Shown in pieces: positions 36,716-64,000 of a stretch of DNA of 64,000 nucleotides. The DNA is from Elysia chlorotica (lineage: Eukaryota > Mollusca > Gastropoda > Plakobranchidae). The translations under genes and the position numbers were made by a program. The first letter of the stretch is position 1. The number at the start of each line of letters is the position of its first letter. The notes under the pieces were generated by a model. It had not been told where the DNA came from. It saw only the letters and a program-made list of their open reading frames with translations, and searched no databases. The stretch lies in NCBI GenBank assembly GCA_003991915.1, contig RQTK01000232.1, forward strand, positions 103,267-167,266. Direction: 5' to 3'.

Positions 36716-36927
36716 CCTCTCCCTCTCTCTCCCTGCATACTTACAATTACATGTTTCTCTGCCGTGGCGAGCTCTTACCGTCATCACAAATCTCATCTCG
36801 GTGGGTCATCCAAATTCTTCATAATCCTCTCCAACCAGCCTGAGTGCCCTACTTGTTGGAAAGATTGTTGTTATGAGGGGCAGATCTTTTGCTCATCAAT
36901 CTCTGTATCATTTTGTTTCTATCTCCT

Positions 36928-37020
<93 letters not shown>

Positions 37021-37090
37021 TTTGATCTCTCTCTCATCTCTCTCTCTCTCTCTATCTCTCTTTCGATCTCTCCATCTCTCTCTCTCTGTC
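36411..37090. repeat. Pyrimidine tracts: C/T-rich about 70-bp units, then (CT)n
   Basis: 36411-36640 has irregular repeats of 'ccctgccttattacatcttt' separated by tcc/ctc. (CT)n lies at 36670-36740 and 36926-37090. Confidence 0.93.
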
Positions 37091-37563
37091 GCTTGCTTAT
37101 TCTCTCTATACATGTATCTCCTTGTCTGTCTTTTAGTCTTTCGGTCGCTCTTTCTCTCATTCCTTCAAAAACAAGCCAGGAAATGTAAAGGGATGTATAC
37201 AAAAAAATCTGGGAGGGTGGTGGGTTGGAGGATGGATAGGAGTTAACATAGGAGGGTAAGAAAAACTAAAATATATTTAAAGATTTTAGGTCAATCATAC
37301 AGTTCGTTGAACTGTCAGTCGTCTTCATAAATCCACAGGCTTTTTGTTTATATTTGGATGCTTTTGGGAAAAAACATTCATAAGAAGCGCAATTGAATTA
37401 TCACGGCTGTGGAAACTAAAAGCTTTTTCCAGACAAGAAAAGCGGTACAGTGTTGCCATGGATACCATTGTTTCCCCTGGGTGGGCGAGTAGAAGCAGCT
37501 ATCACAGTCTCAGTGGATCTGCTCTAACACTGTCGGTGTTTCAGGGGAGAAATAGAGGAATTC

Positions 37564-37567
<4 letters not shown>

Positions 37568-37652
<85 letters not shown>

Positions 37653-37831
37653 GACAGTTACAGAGAAAGACAGACAGGCCAAGAGAGTGTCAGATAGAAA
37701 GAGACAAAGAGAGACAGACACACAGAGAGTCAGGCAGAGAAAGACAGACAGTGGCAGAGGGAGTCGGACAATACAGAATAGAGAGGAGACATGCAGAGAA
37801 ATACAGACAGACATATAAACAGATACAAGTT

Positions 37832-37878
<47 letters not shown>

Positions 37879-37925
37879 GAGAGCGAGAGAGAGTGACAGG
37901 TAGACAGAGAATCAGACAGATAGAA
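37568..37925. repeat. (GA)n tract with GACA-rich continuation
   Basis: Pure (GA) at 37568-37648, then irregular agacagacag sequence and a second (GA) block at 37838-37890. Confidence 0.96.
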
Positions 37926-37929
37926 CAGA

Positions 37930-39360
37930 CAGAGCCTTACAATTTTAAAGTAAATTTACCATAACCCCTTTTTCTAATAATCAATCCCAAAAACGCCTTT
38001 CATACAATTTTATATATTTTTGAATTCATGGCATCTCCGTTAGTTTTCTTATATTATGTACATGTATTTTATGTTTCCTTTTGTTTGTTGGTATCTGCTT
38101 ATATTTCTTGGACATTGGTGTCTTAAGTTTTCTTCACGTCTGGTTGTGTTCTTTAAACATCTCCGACCTGTCTTGACAAGATACAATTATAGACATTTTT
38201 TATGTACAATAACATACCGTGAAAACAATGCGTAAATAACTCTTAAGACACGTCGTAAGCTTACCACAACGTTGTACTTACAGCCACTACAATGTTACCA
38301 TGGGATCCCAATTCAGTACTTGCCTGTTCTAGTATGGGTATTGTCCGTTTTTCTGGGAACCCTGCTGATGCTTAGTCTAGAGCATACTGTAGGGCCTATA
38401 GTCTACTCTAATGTATATCTAGTCTGTTTTTTGGGATCCCGCTATGTCTAGCCTACCCAGTCCGAGACTTAGGTGAAAGATTACAAACTTTAAATTTATT
38501 GTATTTTCATTTCTCTAATTCCTCCAATTCAATTCAATGTTTTGCTGCTCGTGCTACTTATATTTATGCACGTACAAAGTAAAGCTTCTATTTTCATTCC
38601 TTTGCAGGTAAAATTCTGGTACTCAATCAAATCTTGAAAGTTTCGCTGTGTTGCATGCTTCTAATACGCCAAATTTTATGGGCATTAAAATATCGAGGCT
38701 ATGTCAGCAAAAGGAAAGGGGGGGGGGGTACATTAATGCCTTACGCCAGTTTGTCTGGCAGTGGGTGGTAGTTTTTGTGCTGCTTTCACTTCACACGCAG
38801 ATCAATACATGCACTAAAACCTCAAGTTATAGGCCACGCATCGATCGATATTGATTTTCCAACTGATTGCCAGTTCTACACACTCGAGTCAAAAGCCGAA
38901 GTACGTTTTTTCTGAAAAGGTGATATCTAAAACATTGCCATCAGAGTGTGCATGTTTATTATTTTTTTTTCTGGATACGTGAAACAGTGATATCTAAAAT
39001 ATTGTGACAGAAGTGTGTATAATAGTGTGTCTTTTCCTGAAGATGTAATATCCTGGCAACACTAACAGTCGACACTTATTGTTCTGTGCTATAACCCCTT
39101 GTAAAACCGAGCCCAGCTCGTGACCAGGCAAGATAAGGCGCGAGATATGCTTGCGACTCTCACAGAACGTACATGCCCATGCCATCTGTCGTGTTGGCGA
39201 AAAGCTTGTTTATTGTGTCCGTTGATTTATCAGTTGATTTTTAACCAATTTTTTTGTTTAGACTGTATTAAGCCCGATAAAGCCAAAATCTTTAGCTCTT
39301 GTGGACTGAGATTTCAAGTAGTATATTTCAATATTATTATAATACCAACTGTATTAAGCC
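37930..39360. other. No gene seen; holds one arm of element E
   Basis: Unique A/T-rich DNA. 38250-38285 carries 'cgtcgtaagcttacca' followed by 'caacgttgtacttacagcc', a solitary arm of fold-back element E. The block 'tgtattaagcccgataaagc' is duplicated at 39265 and 39350. Confidence 0.55.
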
Positions 39361-39372
39361 CGATAAAGCCAA

Positions 39373-39416
39373 CATCTCTTTCTCTCTTTCTCTCTCTCTC
39401 CCTCTCTCTCTCTCTC

Positions 39417-39459
<43 letters not shown>
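39373..39459. repeat. (CT)n microsatellite
   Basis: Pyrimidine tract immediately upstream of a SINE. Confidence 0.95.
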
Positions 39460-39462
<3 letters not shown>

Positions 39463-39484
39463 ACTGTGAAAGGGGGGAGGGGGG

Positions 39485-39668
39485 GGGTATGGCCCTCTAC
39501 TGGTTGGGTTGGTGTCAGTCTAATGTGACCGACTGGGACAGCAGTCATGGTATTCCCCGCCCTTTCTCGTGTGTGGCAGCAAATAAAAGTGTCAGACGTC
39601 AGACTCGGGGTCCGTCCACATTATAGCCTATACAGTGCTCATGTTGGACATTAAACCAACTCAACTAC
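39485..39668 (+). mobile_element. SINE copy, head missing
   Basis: 'ctactggttgggttggtgtc', 'ccgccctttctcgtgtgtgg' and 'gttggacattaaaccaactc'. Confidence 0.88.
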
Positions 39669-39679
39669 AACCACAACTC

Positions 39680-40460
39680 TCTCTAACTGTATCATTTTCC
39701 CTCTCTACCCCTCTCTTTCTTACTTTCTCCCCTCTTTTCTCCTACATTTCTCTGTCTTTCTCTACCGCCTTCTCTCCTCTCTGTTTCCCCATCTCTCCAG
39801 TCACTACCTCTATCGACCAGAGTGGCGGTTATCAATCAGCCAATCTGCAGCCAGAAGGGACGGCTCTGTGTGATTAGCTCAAGGGCTTGTCGAGAGAGCA
39901 GAGCCTGAGGAGAGGGGCACTCAGCTTTTGGCTCAACTTTCAACACAACGCTCAGTGGGGCTCAGTGCCCTGTGCGTGTGCAAGCCCCAGAAAAAAAAAT
40001 GATACTCACAGAAATACAAGTCACTCCTTCTATACAGCTTAGCCCTCCCTCAGTAAAAGGTCAAGTCTCGAAAATTTTCGGAATGAAATCAATTTTTGTG
40101 TGTGAGAGATTAGAGTAACAGTGACTCGTTTCTTTTATTTATTATCATAGTTAGGACAGATTGGTACGAGGAGAGTACTTGTTATTATTTCTACTAGTCT
40201 AATGTATACTGTTCCAATTTGTTTATTTCGGTGATTTTTTTCCCTGCTATTTTCGGAAAGCGTCGTGTGCGACCGTAAAACGTGGATCCACCATAGGCAT
40301 TTCTCAACACATGAATGGTATTTTACTTACGTAACACAAGCTAGATGTGCTTACACGTTTCGTTTATTATTTGTTTGTTTTTTTTTTTTTTTTGTTTTTT
40401 TGTATTTGAAGTTTCTTCGTTATGATTTTTTTTCTGTTGGGGTAAAAAATAACCAGCTCG
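39680..40460. other. No gene seen
   Basis: C/T-rich to about 39810, then unique DNA with a T-run at 40377-40393. Confidence 0.5.
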
Positions 40461-40468
40461 GTTATTTA

Positions 40469-40955
40469 AGCATAGCAACTTGTCAACAGTTAGCATATCA
40501 TAACAACAGTAAGTATAGCAACTAGTCAACAACAGTAAGCATAGCAACTAGTCAACAACAGTTAGCATAACAACTAGTCAACAACAGTTAGCATAGCAAC
40601 TAGTCAACAACAGTTAGCATAGCAACTAGTCAACAACAGTTAGCATAGCAACTAGTCAACAACAGTTAGCATAGCAACTAGTCAACAACAGTTAGCATAG
40701 CAACTAGTCAACAACAGTTAGCATAGCAACTAGTCAACAACATTTAGTATAGCAACCAGTCAACATGAGTTAGCATAGCAACTAGTCAACCACAGTTAGC
40801 ATAGCAATTAGTCAACAACAGTTAGCATAGCAACTAGTCAACAACAGTTAGCATAGCAACGAGTCAACAAAAGTTAGCATAGAAACTAGTCAACAACAGT
40901 AGCATAGCAACTCATCAACCACAGTTAGCATAGCAACTAGTCAACCACAGTTAGC
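40469..40955. repeat. 26-bp satellite array, about 19 copies
   Basis: The unit 'catagcaactagtcaacaac' + 'agttag' repeats at an exact 26-bp step with few substitutions. Confidence 0.97.
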
Positions 40956-41659
40956 TTTTCAAACAAATTATCATGGCGGCTTCGGCACAGATTTGAGTTG
41001 TGATTCTGTATGATTATCTTTTCTGTGGTGCAAACTGGCCAACTGTCTTTAGTTTCCCGTTTTAGCTCTGATTTTTTTCCCTGTCAGCGTGTTGCAATCA
41101 AGAGAAAATCGGATTCCATGGCTTGTTTAACAATGCTAACGCAAGGGAGCATAAAGAGCTAAAATGTAAGAAGTAAAGAATAATGCATTTTTTTAAAGCT
41201 CGTTATTCACAATTGAATTATTTCTATAAACCCAAGTCAAGAAAAGAAAACGTGCTTGAATTAAGTTGAAAAAAACATATGGCGTATCAGATATCCATTT
41301 GCATTTTTAACGTCTGAAAGGTTGATGTGAGATGATGTGAAGTTGATCATTATGTGTGCGTATTATTTTATGATAGTCTGCTGTCGAAGTCTGTCAAACC
41401 GCGTCCATACTCGTAACCAAGCAAATCGCGCAACTACCAAACCAAACAACTAATCAACTTATCAACCTATCACTCATACAAACAACCAACCAACCAACCA
41501 ACTAATCACAAACAAAACAGAACAGGTAATCGCACTAATCAGCTTGTCACTTCATTATAGATGTACCATACTTATATCACAAGTTGTTCTCTTCATTAAC
41601 ATCAGAAGATCTTTAAAATGTATTTTTCAAAACCGCTTAGTAGAATATTCTTTCTCAAT

Positions 41660-41840
41660 GTCTCTCTCTCTCTCCCTCTTCCTCTCTGTCTTTCTCTCTC
41701 CTGTCTGTTTGTCTGTGTGTGTCTCTCTCTCGTCCTCTCTCCCTCCCTCTCTCTCCTTCTTTCTTTCGAGAGAGAGAGAGAGAGCGAGAGAGAGAAAGAG
41801 AGAGAGAATGAGAGAGAAAGAGAGAGAGAGAAAGAGATGT
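41660..41840. repeat. Pyrimidine tract switching to purine tract
   Basis: C/T-rich on the + strand to 41768 (ctttctttc), then (GA)-rich from 41769. The switch makes an imperfect palindrome and open frames on both strands that are not genes. Confidence 0.93.
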
Positions 41841-42165
41841 GCAGGAACAAAACACAAGAGAAAAAATCCTACATAAAAAGCTATGGGTTATTTTCTAACT
41901 GAGCTCCTTCAATTCGTTCGTCGTTAGTTGGTCTGTAACGTCCTTCCTCATCAAATTCCCTTAAGCATACGTGCGGACCCCGAGACAGATGGATCACAAT
42001 ATTATTTGTTATCAAACACAGTGCGAGGATACCATGACTTATATCTCAGTCAGACACGTTATAACCCCACCAACTTAACCAGTAGTAAACAAGGCGATCT
42101 GATTGGGCTCCGAACTCGCATCCTCCTGATTAGAGGCGTGCTTTCTACTGACTGAGCTACGCCCC
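41838..42165 (-). mobile_element. SINE variant with long 3' extension, copy 1
   Basis: Read in reverse it has a clear tRNA-like head, 'gggcgtagctcagtcagtag' with 'ggatgcgagttcggagccc', then the SINE body. An extra block follows ('cgaacgaattgaaggagctc', then 'ataacccatagctttttatg') leading into the (CT)n tract. 51520-51832 has the same order. Confidence 0.88.
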
Positions 42166-42169
42166 CCTC

Positions 42170-42850
42170 CCCCATAAATAGATAGAAAGATAGACACAAA
42201 GAGAGGGAGAAAGAGAGAGAAACAGACAGAGAGAGATAGAGAGAGATCTCTCTCTCTCTCTCTCTTTCTAATTTCTTAACTGACCTAATTCTCTGTTATC
42301 ATTTTTTAGCAGCTAGTCTGGCTTGTGGTCAGAACATCACTTGGTTGGATTCTCCTGTTTCGGGTATCCACAGTTTGTACACGCGCCGTTTCACCCGTTC
42401 ACAGAGACCAGTAAGGTTTCCTTTGGCGGCAGAATCTTCAACAGATTGTAAATGTGATTTCTCTTTGGGTTGTGGTGGTTACATCTTGAAACAGGAACAA
42501 CTTGAATCAGGAACTCTTGGTTTAGAAGACATACCGAAATTGGTTGATTCTGTCAACCAAAGAACAATGTAGATTAGTGTTTGTAAAACGTTTAGGCTAC
42601 ATGACAGCCATAATAACAACGTCTACATTAGCAATAAAAGATAATGACACGCATACCTACATTCTTTCTCACATGTTATACATCACTAGCAAGATAATTA
42701 TGATATTTTTTAAAAATTATGAGGATATGATATATTGTTTGAGATAGAATGATAAAACAATCACACGGCGAAATATTAACATGTGGCTTTCGATCTTTGG
42801 CTGTACAAACAAGCATCATTCGTTAGAGACTTGTTTTAACATTTTCCTTG
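42170..42850. other. No supported gene
   Basis: (GA)/(CT) dinucleotides at 42180-42268, then unique DNA. The open frame 42345-42572 has 'CKCDFSLGCGG' but no recognisable family and no clear splice partner. Confidence 0.5.
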
Positions 42851-42854
42851 GTGT

Positions 42855-43645
42855 CCGCCTTTGATTTTGGTATTTTGAGTCCGCCAGTCCGCCATTGGTG
42901 TTGTTAATTTGGAGTTCGCCTTGTTCTTTGCATTTTTAGTTCGCCATTGGTATTGGTATTTTGAGTTCGCCATTGGTATTGTATTTTGAGTTCGTCATTG
43001 TTATTGGTAGTTTTGACTTCGCCATTGGTATTGGTATTTTGAGTTCGCCATTGGTATTGTATTTTGAGTTCGTCATTGTTATTGGTAGTTTTGACTTCGC
43101 CATCGGTTTTGGTATTTTGGACTTCGCCATTGGTATTGTTATTTTGAGTTCGACATTGGTATTGGTATTTTGAGTTCGCCATTGGTACTGGTATTTTGAG
43201 TTCGCCATTGCTATTGGTATTTTTAGTTCGCCTTTGGTATTGATATTTTGAGTTCGCCATTGGTATTGGTATTTTGAGTTCGCCTTTGGTATTGATATTT
43301 TGAGTTCGCCGTTGGTATTGCTATTTTGAGTTCGCTATTGGTATTGGTATTTTGAGTTCGCCATTGGTATTGGTATTTTGAGTTCGCCACTGGTATTGGT
43401 ATTTTGGACTTCGCCTTTTTGGTATCGTTATTTTGAGTTCGCCATTGGTATTGGTATTTTGAGTTCGCCATTGGTATTGGTATTTTGAGTTCGCCATTTG
43501 TACATGTATTGGTATTTTGAGTTAGCCATTGGTATTGGTATTTTGGAGTTCGCCATTGCTCTTGGTATTTTGGACCTCGCCCTTTGTCTTGGTAATTTGG
43601 AGTTCGGCATTGGTATTGGTATTGTGGACTTCGACATTGATATGT
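42855..43645. repeat. Second 26-bp satellite, about 30 copies
   Basis: The unit 'gagttcgccattggtattgg' + 'tatttt' repeats, with sub-blocks duplicated as higher-order units (for example 42960-43050). It is unrelated to the 26-bp array at 40.5 kb. The - strand lacks stops, giving repetitive frames of 69-180 codons. Confidence 0.96.
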
Positions 43646-43799
43646 TGATGTTGTCAGTGCCTCCTCTAGTTCTGTCTTTTTTTTTTTACTGCCACAGCGA
43701 CCGCCCAGTGTTTGTGTTTTGTGTTTTTTATGCTGGCTACATACTGGTACATTTGAGCGTTCCATTTGTGTGCGTTATATATTGTTAAGTAAACATGTA

Positions 43800-44652
43800 A
43801 TTGCTTTTGTGTTTGTTTAGGTTTATCATTCAATATTTTATTGTTGCTATAAATAAATGCTCTGTGGGGATATCTTTTTTAGTAACTTTGTATCATGTCT
43901 AAGTATATAAATATATAGATAGACCACGTTTTTGTGCATATAAAATAATATATATGAGAAGATATACATTATATGTACAATTATATATATACATATATAA
44001 ATAAATACATAATTATACATATACACACAATAAATATATGTATTTTATCTTCCGTCTCTCTCTCTTTCTTATCTATCTGTCTATCTCTATTTCTCTTCTC
44101 CAACCTCCTTTCCTATCATTTGCTATCCGACCATCACATTATTTTTTTCCCTTTCTGTATTTTTTGTCCCTATTTCTTTTGCCCTTTATCCCGTGTCACA
44201 TTTCGCCCTTTGTCTCCACCCGCCCTTGGTCTCGTGCCCCTTCGATTTCTCATCACTAGCGGCACCTATAAACACCCCCCCTCCCCCTGTACTCACACAC
44301 ACACACACAGGCACTGTCGTCCCGCTGGCCACAGAAGCTATGGGGGACAAGCAACAGGTGCCTGCCCCCCTCCCCCCTATCTCTCTTTCTCGATCTCTCT
44401 CCCTCCCTCTCTCTGTCTCTCTCTTTCTGTCTCTCTCTGCCTCTCTCTGTCTCTCTCTCTTTCTCTCTGTCTGCCTCTCTTTCTCTGTGTCTCTCCGTCT
44501 CTCTTTCTCTCTCTCTCTCTGTCTCTCTCTCTGTCTCTCTTTCTCTCTCTCTTTCTCTTTCTCTCTCTCTCTCCCTCTGTCTCTGTCTCTCTCTTTCTCT
44601 GTCTCTCTCTGTCTCTCTCTCTCTTTTNNNNNNNNNNNNNNNNNNNNNNNNN

Positions 44653-44700
<48 letters not shown>

Positions 44701-44735
44701 GACGCACTCACTCCACCATTGTTCGATGATTGTGT
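43800..44735. repeat. A/T-rich then long C/T-rich low-complexity tract with gap
   Basis: 43880-44040 is ata/tat-rich. 44045-44260 and 44375-44695 are C/T-rich, and the latter holds the gap. Confidence 0.9.
44628..44652. other. Assembly gap (25 N)
   Basis: N run inside the (CT)n tract. Confidence 1.
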
Positions 44736-44739
44736 ACAG

Positions 44740-45215
44740 GGAAATAAGGTGGCGAAGCGGTCCAAGGTTAGAGCGCTCGTCTTCGCATTACACGTTAAAT
44801 GCTGTGGATTCGATCCTGACTTTAGATATGTCGATTTGTTTCTCAGAATGCAGAATACATAAATCGTTATTCATGCATCAAGGGAAGATTAAATCCACTC
44901 TCTTCATACAACAGATGCATTAAAAAAGGCTACATCGATAGGAAAATGAAAAAGCAGGTCCAATTTTGAAATAAAGATCAATAATTTCCGCTACGGGTTG
45001 AGTCTGTGTCCACACAAAATAGTATGTACCCCGTTCTGGGATCCTGTCACCGTAAGAAGTACGTGTTGCTTGGGAAACTTGGAGCCGTTATGCTAGTTAC
45101 AAGGCCAAAGATTGCGTGGCATGTAGGCCGAGAACACACAACGCACCATTATACTCTGTCTTTGTTTGTTTGGGGACAAAAGAGTTATTACCGGTTGGAT
45201 CTCTGACGTGTTTTA
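44740..45215. other. No gene seen
   Basis: Unique sequence; short open frames only. Confidence 0.5.
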
Positions 45216-45217
45216 TA

Positions 45218-45697
45218 CAGAAGGTGAACGCCTCTGGATTTTCAATGCTGCTAATATAAGGTGAAAGTCTGTGTGTTTTCAATGCTGCTAACATAAGGTG
45301 AAAGTCTGTGTATTTTCAATGCTGCTAACATAAGGTGAAAGCCTGTGTATTTTCAATGCTGCTAATTTAAGGTGAAAGTCTCTGTATTTTCAATGCTGCT
45401 AATATAAGGTGAAAGTCTGTGTAATTTTCAATGCTGCTAGTACAAGGTGAAAGTCTGTGGATTTTCAATGCTGCTAGTACAAGGTGAAAGTCTGTGGATT
45501 TTCAATGATGCTAGTACAAGGTGAAAGTCTGTGGATTTCCATTGCTGCTAACAAAAGGTGAAAGTCTGTGGATTTCCAATGCTACCTATACGCGGTGTAA
45601 GCTTCTGGATTTTCAATGTTATTAACAGAACGTGAATGCCTGGGAATTTTCAATGTTAACATAATGTGAAAGCCTGTGATCTTTTCAAAGTTAGCAA
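45218..45697. repeat. 37-bp tandem array, about 13 copies
   Basis: 'aaggtgaaagtctgtgtatt' + 'ttcaatgctgctaacat' repeats. Copies degrade toward the right end. Confidence 0.95.
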
Positions 45698-45699
45698 CG

Positions 45700-46710
45700 G
45701 AAGATGAGCGAAAGACTGTGGATTTTCAACAGCATGGCAGTATCTTAGATACTCCAAGATTGATACGCTTCCTGTCAGTTGATTTTCAGAGTCCCACACA
45801 GGGACATCACATAACAGTGCCCGGGGGTGGGGGGATCTTGGTTTTCGACCATCCGCAATCAACTTTGTATGGACGAAAACCTTTTTTGTCACAGGAACAT
45901 TAATTTGTAATGTTGTTCCCGTGTTCCCTTCACAAGCTTCTAGATTGTGAAAACGCCAACATAACACATAACGGTAAATCTACCCATGCTCTTTGTGCCT
46001 CGACGTTCTCTGTCTTGCTTCTACAGTTCTAGTCCTATATGCATCACAATCATGTAGTTCCCTGTTGTATTACGAAATGCGTTCTCTCTGCATATCGTGT
46101 GTAAACTTTAGACGTAGCCACATATGTGTGTCACCCATTCCTCCTTGCGTCTGAACAATCATAGCCACCCCAAATCAAGGTGAAGATAAATAACACAAGC
46201 TCTTATACTGGCGAAAGATTACTGGAGACGTCAAATTTAATGATTTATGGATTTTGTTGCTTGATAAAGATCAGCGCGTCCAAAGATCCTAGTACAAGGA
46301 AGCTTCGGCGAGGGAGAAACAAAGAGTTGTCTGTGTGTGTGTGTGGGGGGGGGGAGGTATCCTAGAATTTAGCATGCCAATTAATTACCTGCCCAACAAA
46401 TGTGTCATTAAGATTGAATACTGAAAACTTAATAAAATTCGTCATGAGGTTTAGGGCTAGGAATAAAATGCTTTGGTCGATAAACAGAGCTTCCTTTGTC
46501 CTGGCTGGCTGCCCAGGGGTAATCCTCTTGCATCACTCCATCAAGGGATCTTTTATTACGACTGACATTGAAAGTAAACTCTGTTGAACCGACCTTTTGT
46601 GAATCGTTTAAACTCAAACAACGTTTAGCCTTATTATCGCTCTTTGTCTTACTTTTTGTTAGCTGTTCTATTTAGTCGAGTTTGATCAAAATTGAATATA
46701 GTTCTTCTCT
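45700..46710. other. No gene seen
   Basis: Unique DNA; (TG)n with a G-run at 46328-46356. No promoter of the downstream peptidase gene could be identified. Confidence 0.5.
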
Positions 46711-46711
46711 A

Positions 46712-47564
46712 TGGAGCCAGTGGAGACTTTGGCTCTTAGGGGCAATCTATAAAACCATTTGGTGTGTCCTGTCAGATGTCGGGCTGGCCAAGTACAAGTA
46801 GGGGGGATACCAGTGCACCAACCACAGGGTCAGGAGAGACGTTGATGTACAAAGGCAGTCTTAAAAAACCAAATGTTGTATTGGGAGAGACTTTGGCTTA
46901 CAAAGACAATCTATAACAACCAAATGTTGTGTAGGGAAAAACTTTGACGTACAGAGACTGTCTTTAACAATCGATTGTTGTATTGGAAGAGACTTTGGCG
47001 TGCAAATGCAATCTGTAACAATCAGATTTTGTGTAGGGAGAGACTTTGACGTAGAGATAATCTATAACAATCAATGTGTTTTTGCTTACTGTAGGGAGAG
47101 ACTGTGGCTAGCAGAGACAACCTGTAACAACCAGATGTTGTGTTTTTCATTACTCTGAAGAGAGACTGTGGCTAACAGAGAAAATCTATAACCATCATAT
47201 GTTTTTATGTCTTTTTACATTACTGTAGGAAGATAATTTGGCTGATAGAGAGAACAGATAATCTATAACAATCAGATGTATTTTTCTTTACTGTAGGGAG
47301 GGACTGTGGCTAACCGAGGCAACCGATATAACCATCAGATGTTGTGTTTTCGATTACTTCGGGGGAAAGGCTTAGTCTAAAAGAGACAACCTATAACCAT
47401 CAGATGTTTTATGTTTTTACATTACTGTAGGGAGATAAGTTGGCTGATAGAGAGAACCTATAACCATCAGATGTTGTGTTTTCGATTACTTCGGGGAAAG
47501 GCTTAGTCTAAAAGAGACAACCTATAACCATCAGATCTCTGTTTTTCCCCATATATCCAATCAG

Positions 47565-47570
<6 letters not shown>
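46712..47570. repeat. Degenerate about 60-bp array reaching the start codon
   Basis: Blocks 'gagagactttggcttacaaa', 'gacaatctataacaatcaga' and 'tgttgtgt' recur some 12-14 times with variable spacing, for example at 46885, 47040, 47095, 47160, 47290, 47390 and 47450. The last block ('atccaatcagatgtctgg') contains the ATG of exon 1. Confidence 0.85.
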
Positions 47571-63597
<16,027 letters not shown>

Positions 63598-64000
63598 GTA
63601 AGTCTTTTTAGGCTGTTAACACTTTCACATCACGCAACCTGGGTAGCCCGGCATAGGCTCAGAATTTTTTTTTTTTTTCTTTCTAGAAAATGTTTGTTTT
63701 ATCATAATTCAAATCTGAAGAAGTGCTGTGCAATACATAAACTCTGGGTTATGTTCAAGGTGCTAAGAAAGAAATTTATAGTGTTTACAGCTGGATGTAA
63801 TTTTAAGTAAAAAGCTATGTCAAAAAACTTAAAACGTTATTTGTATTTCTAAAAAAAAGTTAAACTACCAAAATTAAAATATGTAAAGCCCATGCTTTGT
63901 GAAATCCACAGCAACATCAAAGGTCACTGAATATTTTGTGGGAGGCCTGAGGTTAGAGTTATGCACTTTAAAGAGATAGACTGTAAGTCAAGATTTTTGC

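Noticed and set aside
40469-40955. Regular short repeats as a CRISPR array
   Set aside because: Units are directly head to tail at 26 bp with no unique spacers, in animal DNA.
42345-42572. Frame with CKCDFSLGCGG
   Set aside because: It is short, lies between satellites and a SINE, and has no homologue or splice partner that I can see.
42904-43765. Repetitive open frames on the - strand
   Set aside because: They follow the 26-bp satellite exactly and have no flanking coding sequence or splice structure.
43973-44923. Long Leu/Ser-rich frame and its Arg/Glu-rich shadow on the other strand
   Set aside because: It is C/T-rich low-complexity DNA with an N gap inside; there is no domain, and the composition follows the dinucleotide repeat.

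Overview
The window reads as nuclear DNA of a lophotrochozoan animal, most likely a mollusc (probably a gastropod). The evidence is long introns with GT-AG splice sites, one conserved animal gene split into short exons, very many microsatellites ((CT)n/(GA)n, (CTAT)n, (CTGT)n, (CTA)n), many minisatellite arrays and a dense load of short tRNA-headed retroposons. Nothing looks bacterial or organellar. There are two assembly gaps (N runs at 17435-18168 and 44628-44652), both inside simple repeats.

The only gene I can support is on the + strand at the right end, from 47565 to beyond the window. Thirteen exons join in one frame and encode about 570 residues of a type II membrane metallopeptidase of family M13 (neprilysin / endothelin-converting enzyme). 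A short cytoplasmic tail resembling that of ECE-1 is followed by one transmembrane helix (residues about 60-81) and the N-terminal two thirds of the M13 ectodomain. The last exon seen stops before the part that carries the zinc-binding HExxH and the downstream catalytic motifs, so the active site lies to the right of this window. Introns are 286-3689 bp and hold SINE fragments, satellites, microsatellites and two duplications of exon 3' ends.

The left 47 kb has no gene I can support. By region: 1-600 is a 43-bp satellite; 600-9000 is mostly unique sequence with pyrimidine or purine tracts, (GATA)n and a palindromic satellite at 5.4 kb; 9-15 kb holds a 9.3-kb hairpin, a 1.5-kb satellite with related flanks and a 65-bp array; 14.8-34.4 kb is rich in SINEs and includes a 153-bp perfect inverted repeat around GAA/GGA triplets and a tandem duplication of about 1.1 kb; 34.4-41 kb holds a 0.3-kb duplication, long (CT)n/(GA)n tracts and a 26-bp satellite; 41-47.5 kb holds a second, unrelated 26-bp satellite, a 37-bp array and a degenerate array of about 60 bp that runs up to the start codon of the peptidase gene.

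Repeat units recur across the window. A SINE with a constant body occurs about thirty times in both orientations. A second dispersed element ending in a 'gtgctgacgtgccgtaaa'-like tail occurs at least five times. A fold-back element appears as a compact hairpin (34.05 kb), as a single arm (38.25 kb) and in two forms whose interior has become a tandem array (5.4 kb and 49.0 kb, the latter in intron 3). I judge these shared modules, their contacts with exon boundaries and the partial exon duplications to be the most interesting content. All repeat boundaries and similarity statements were read by eye and are approximate.
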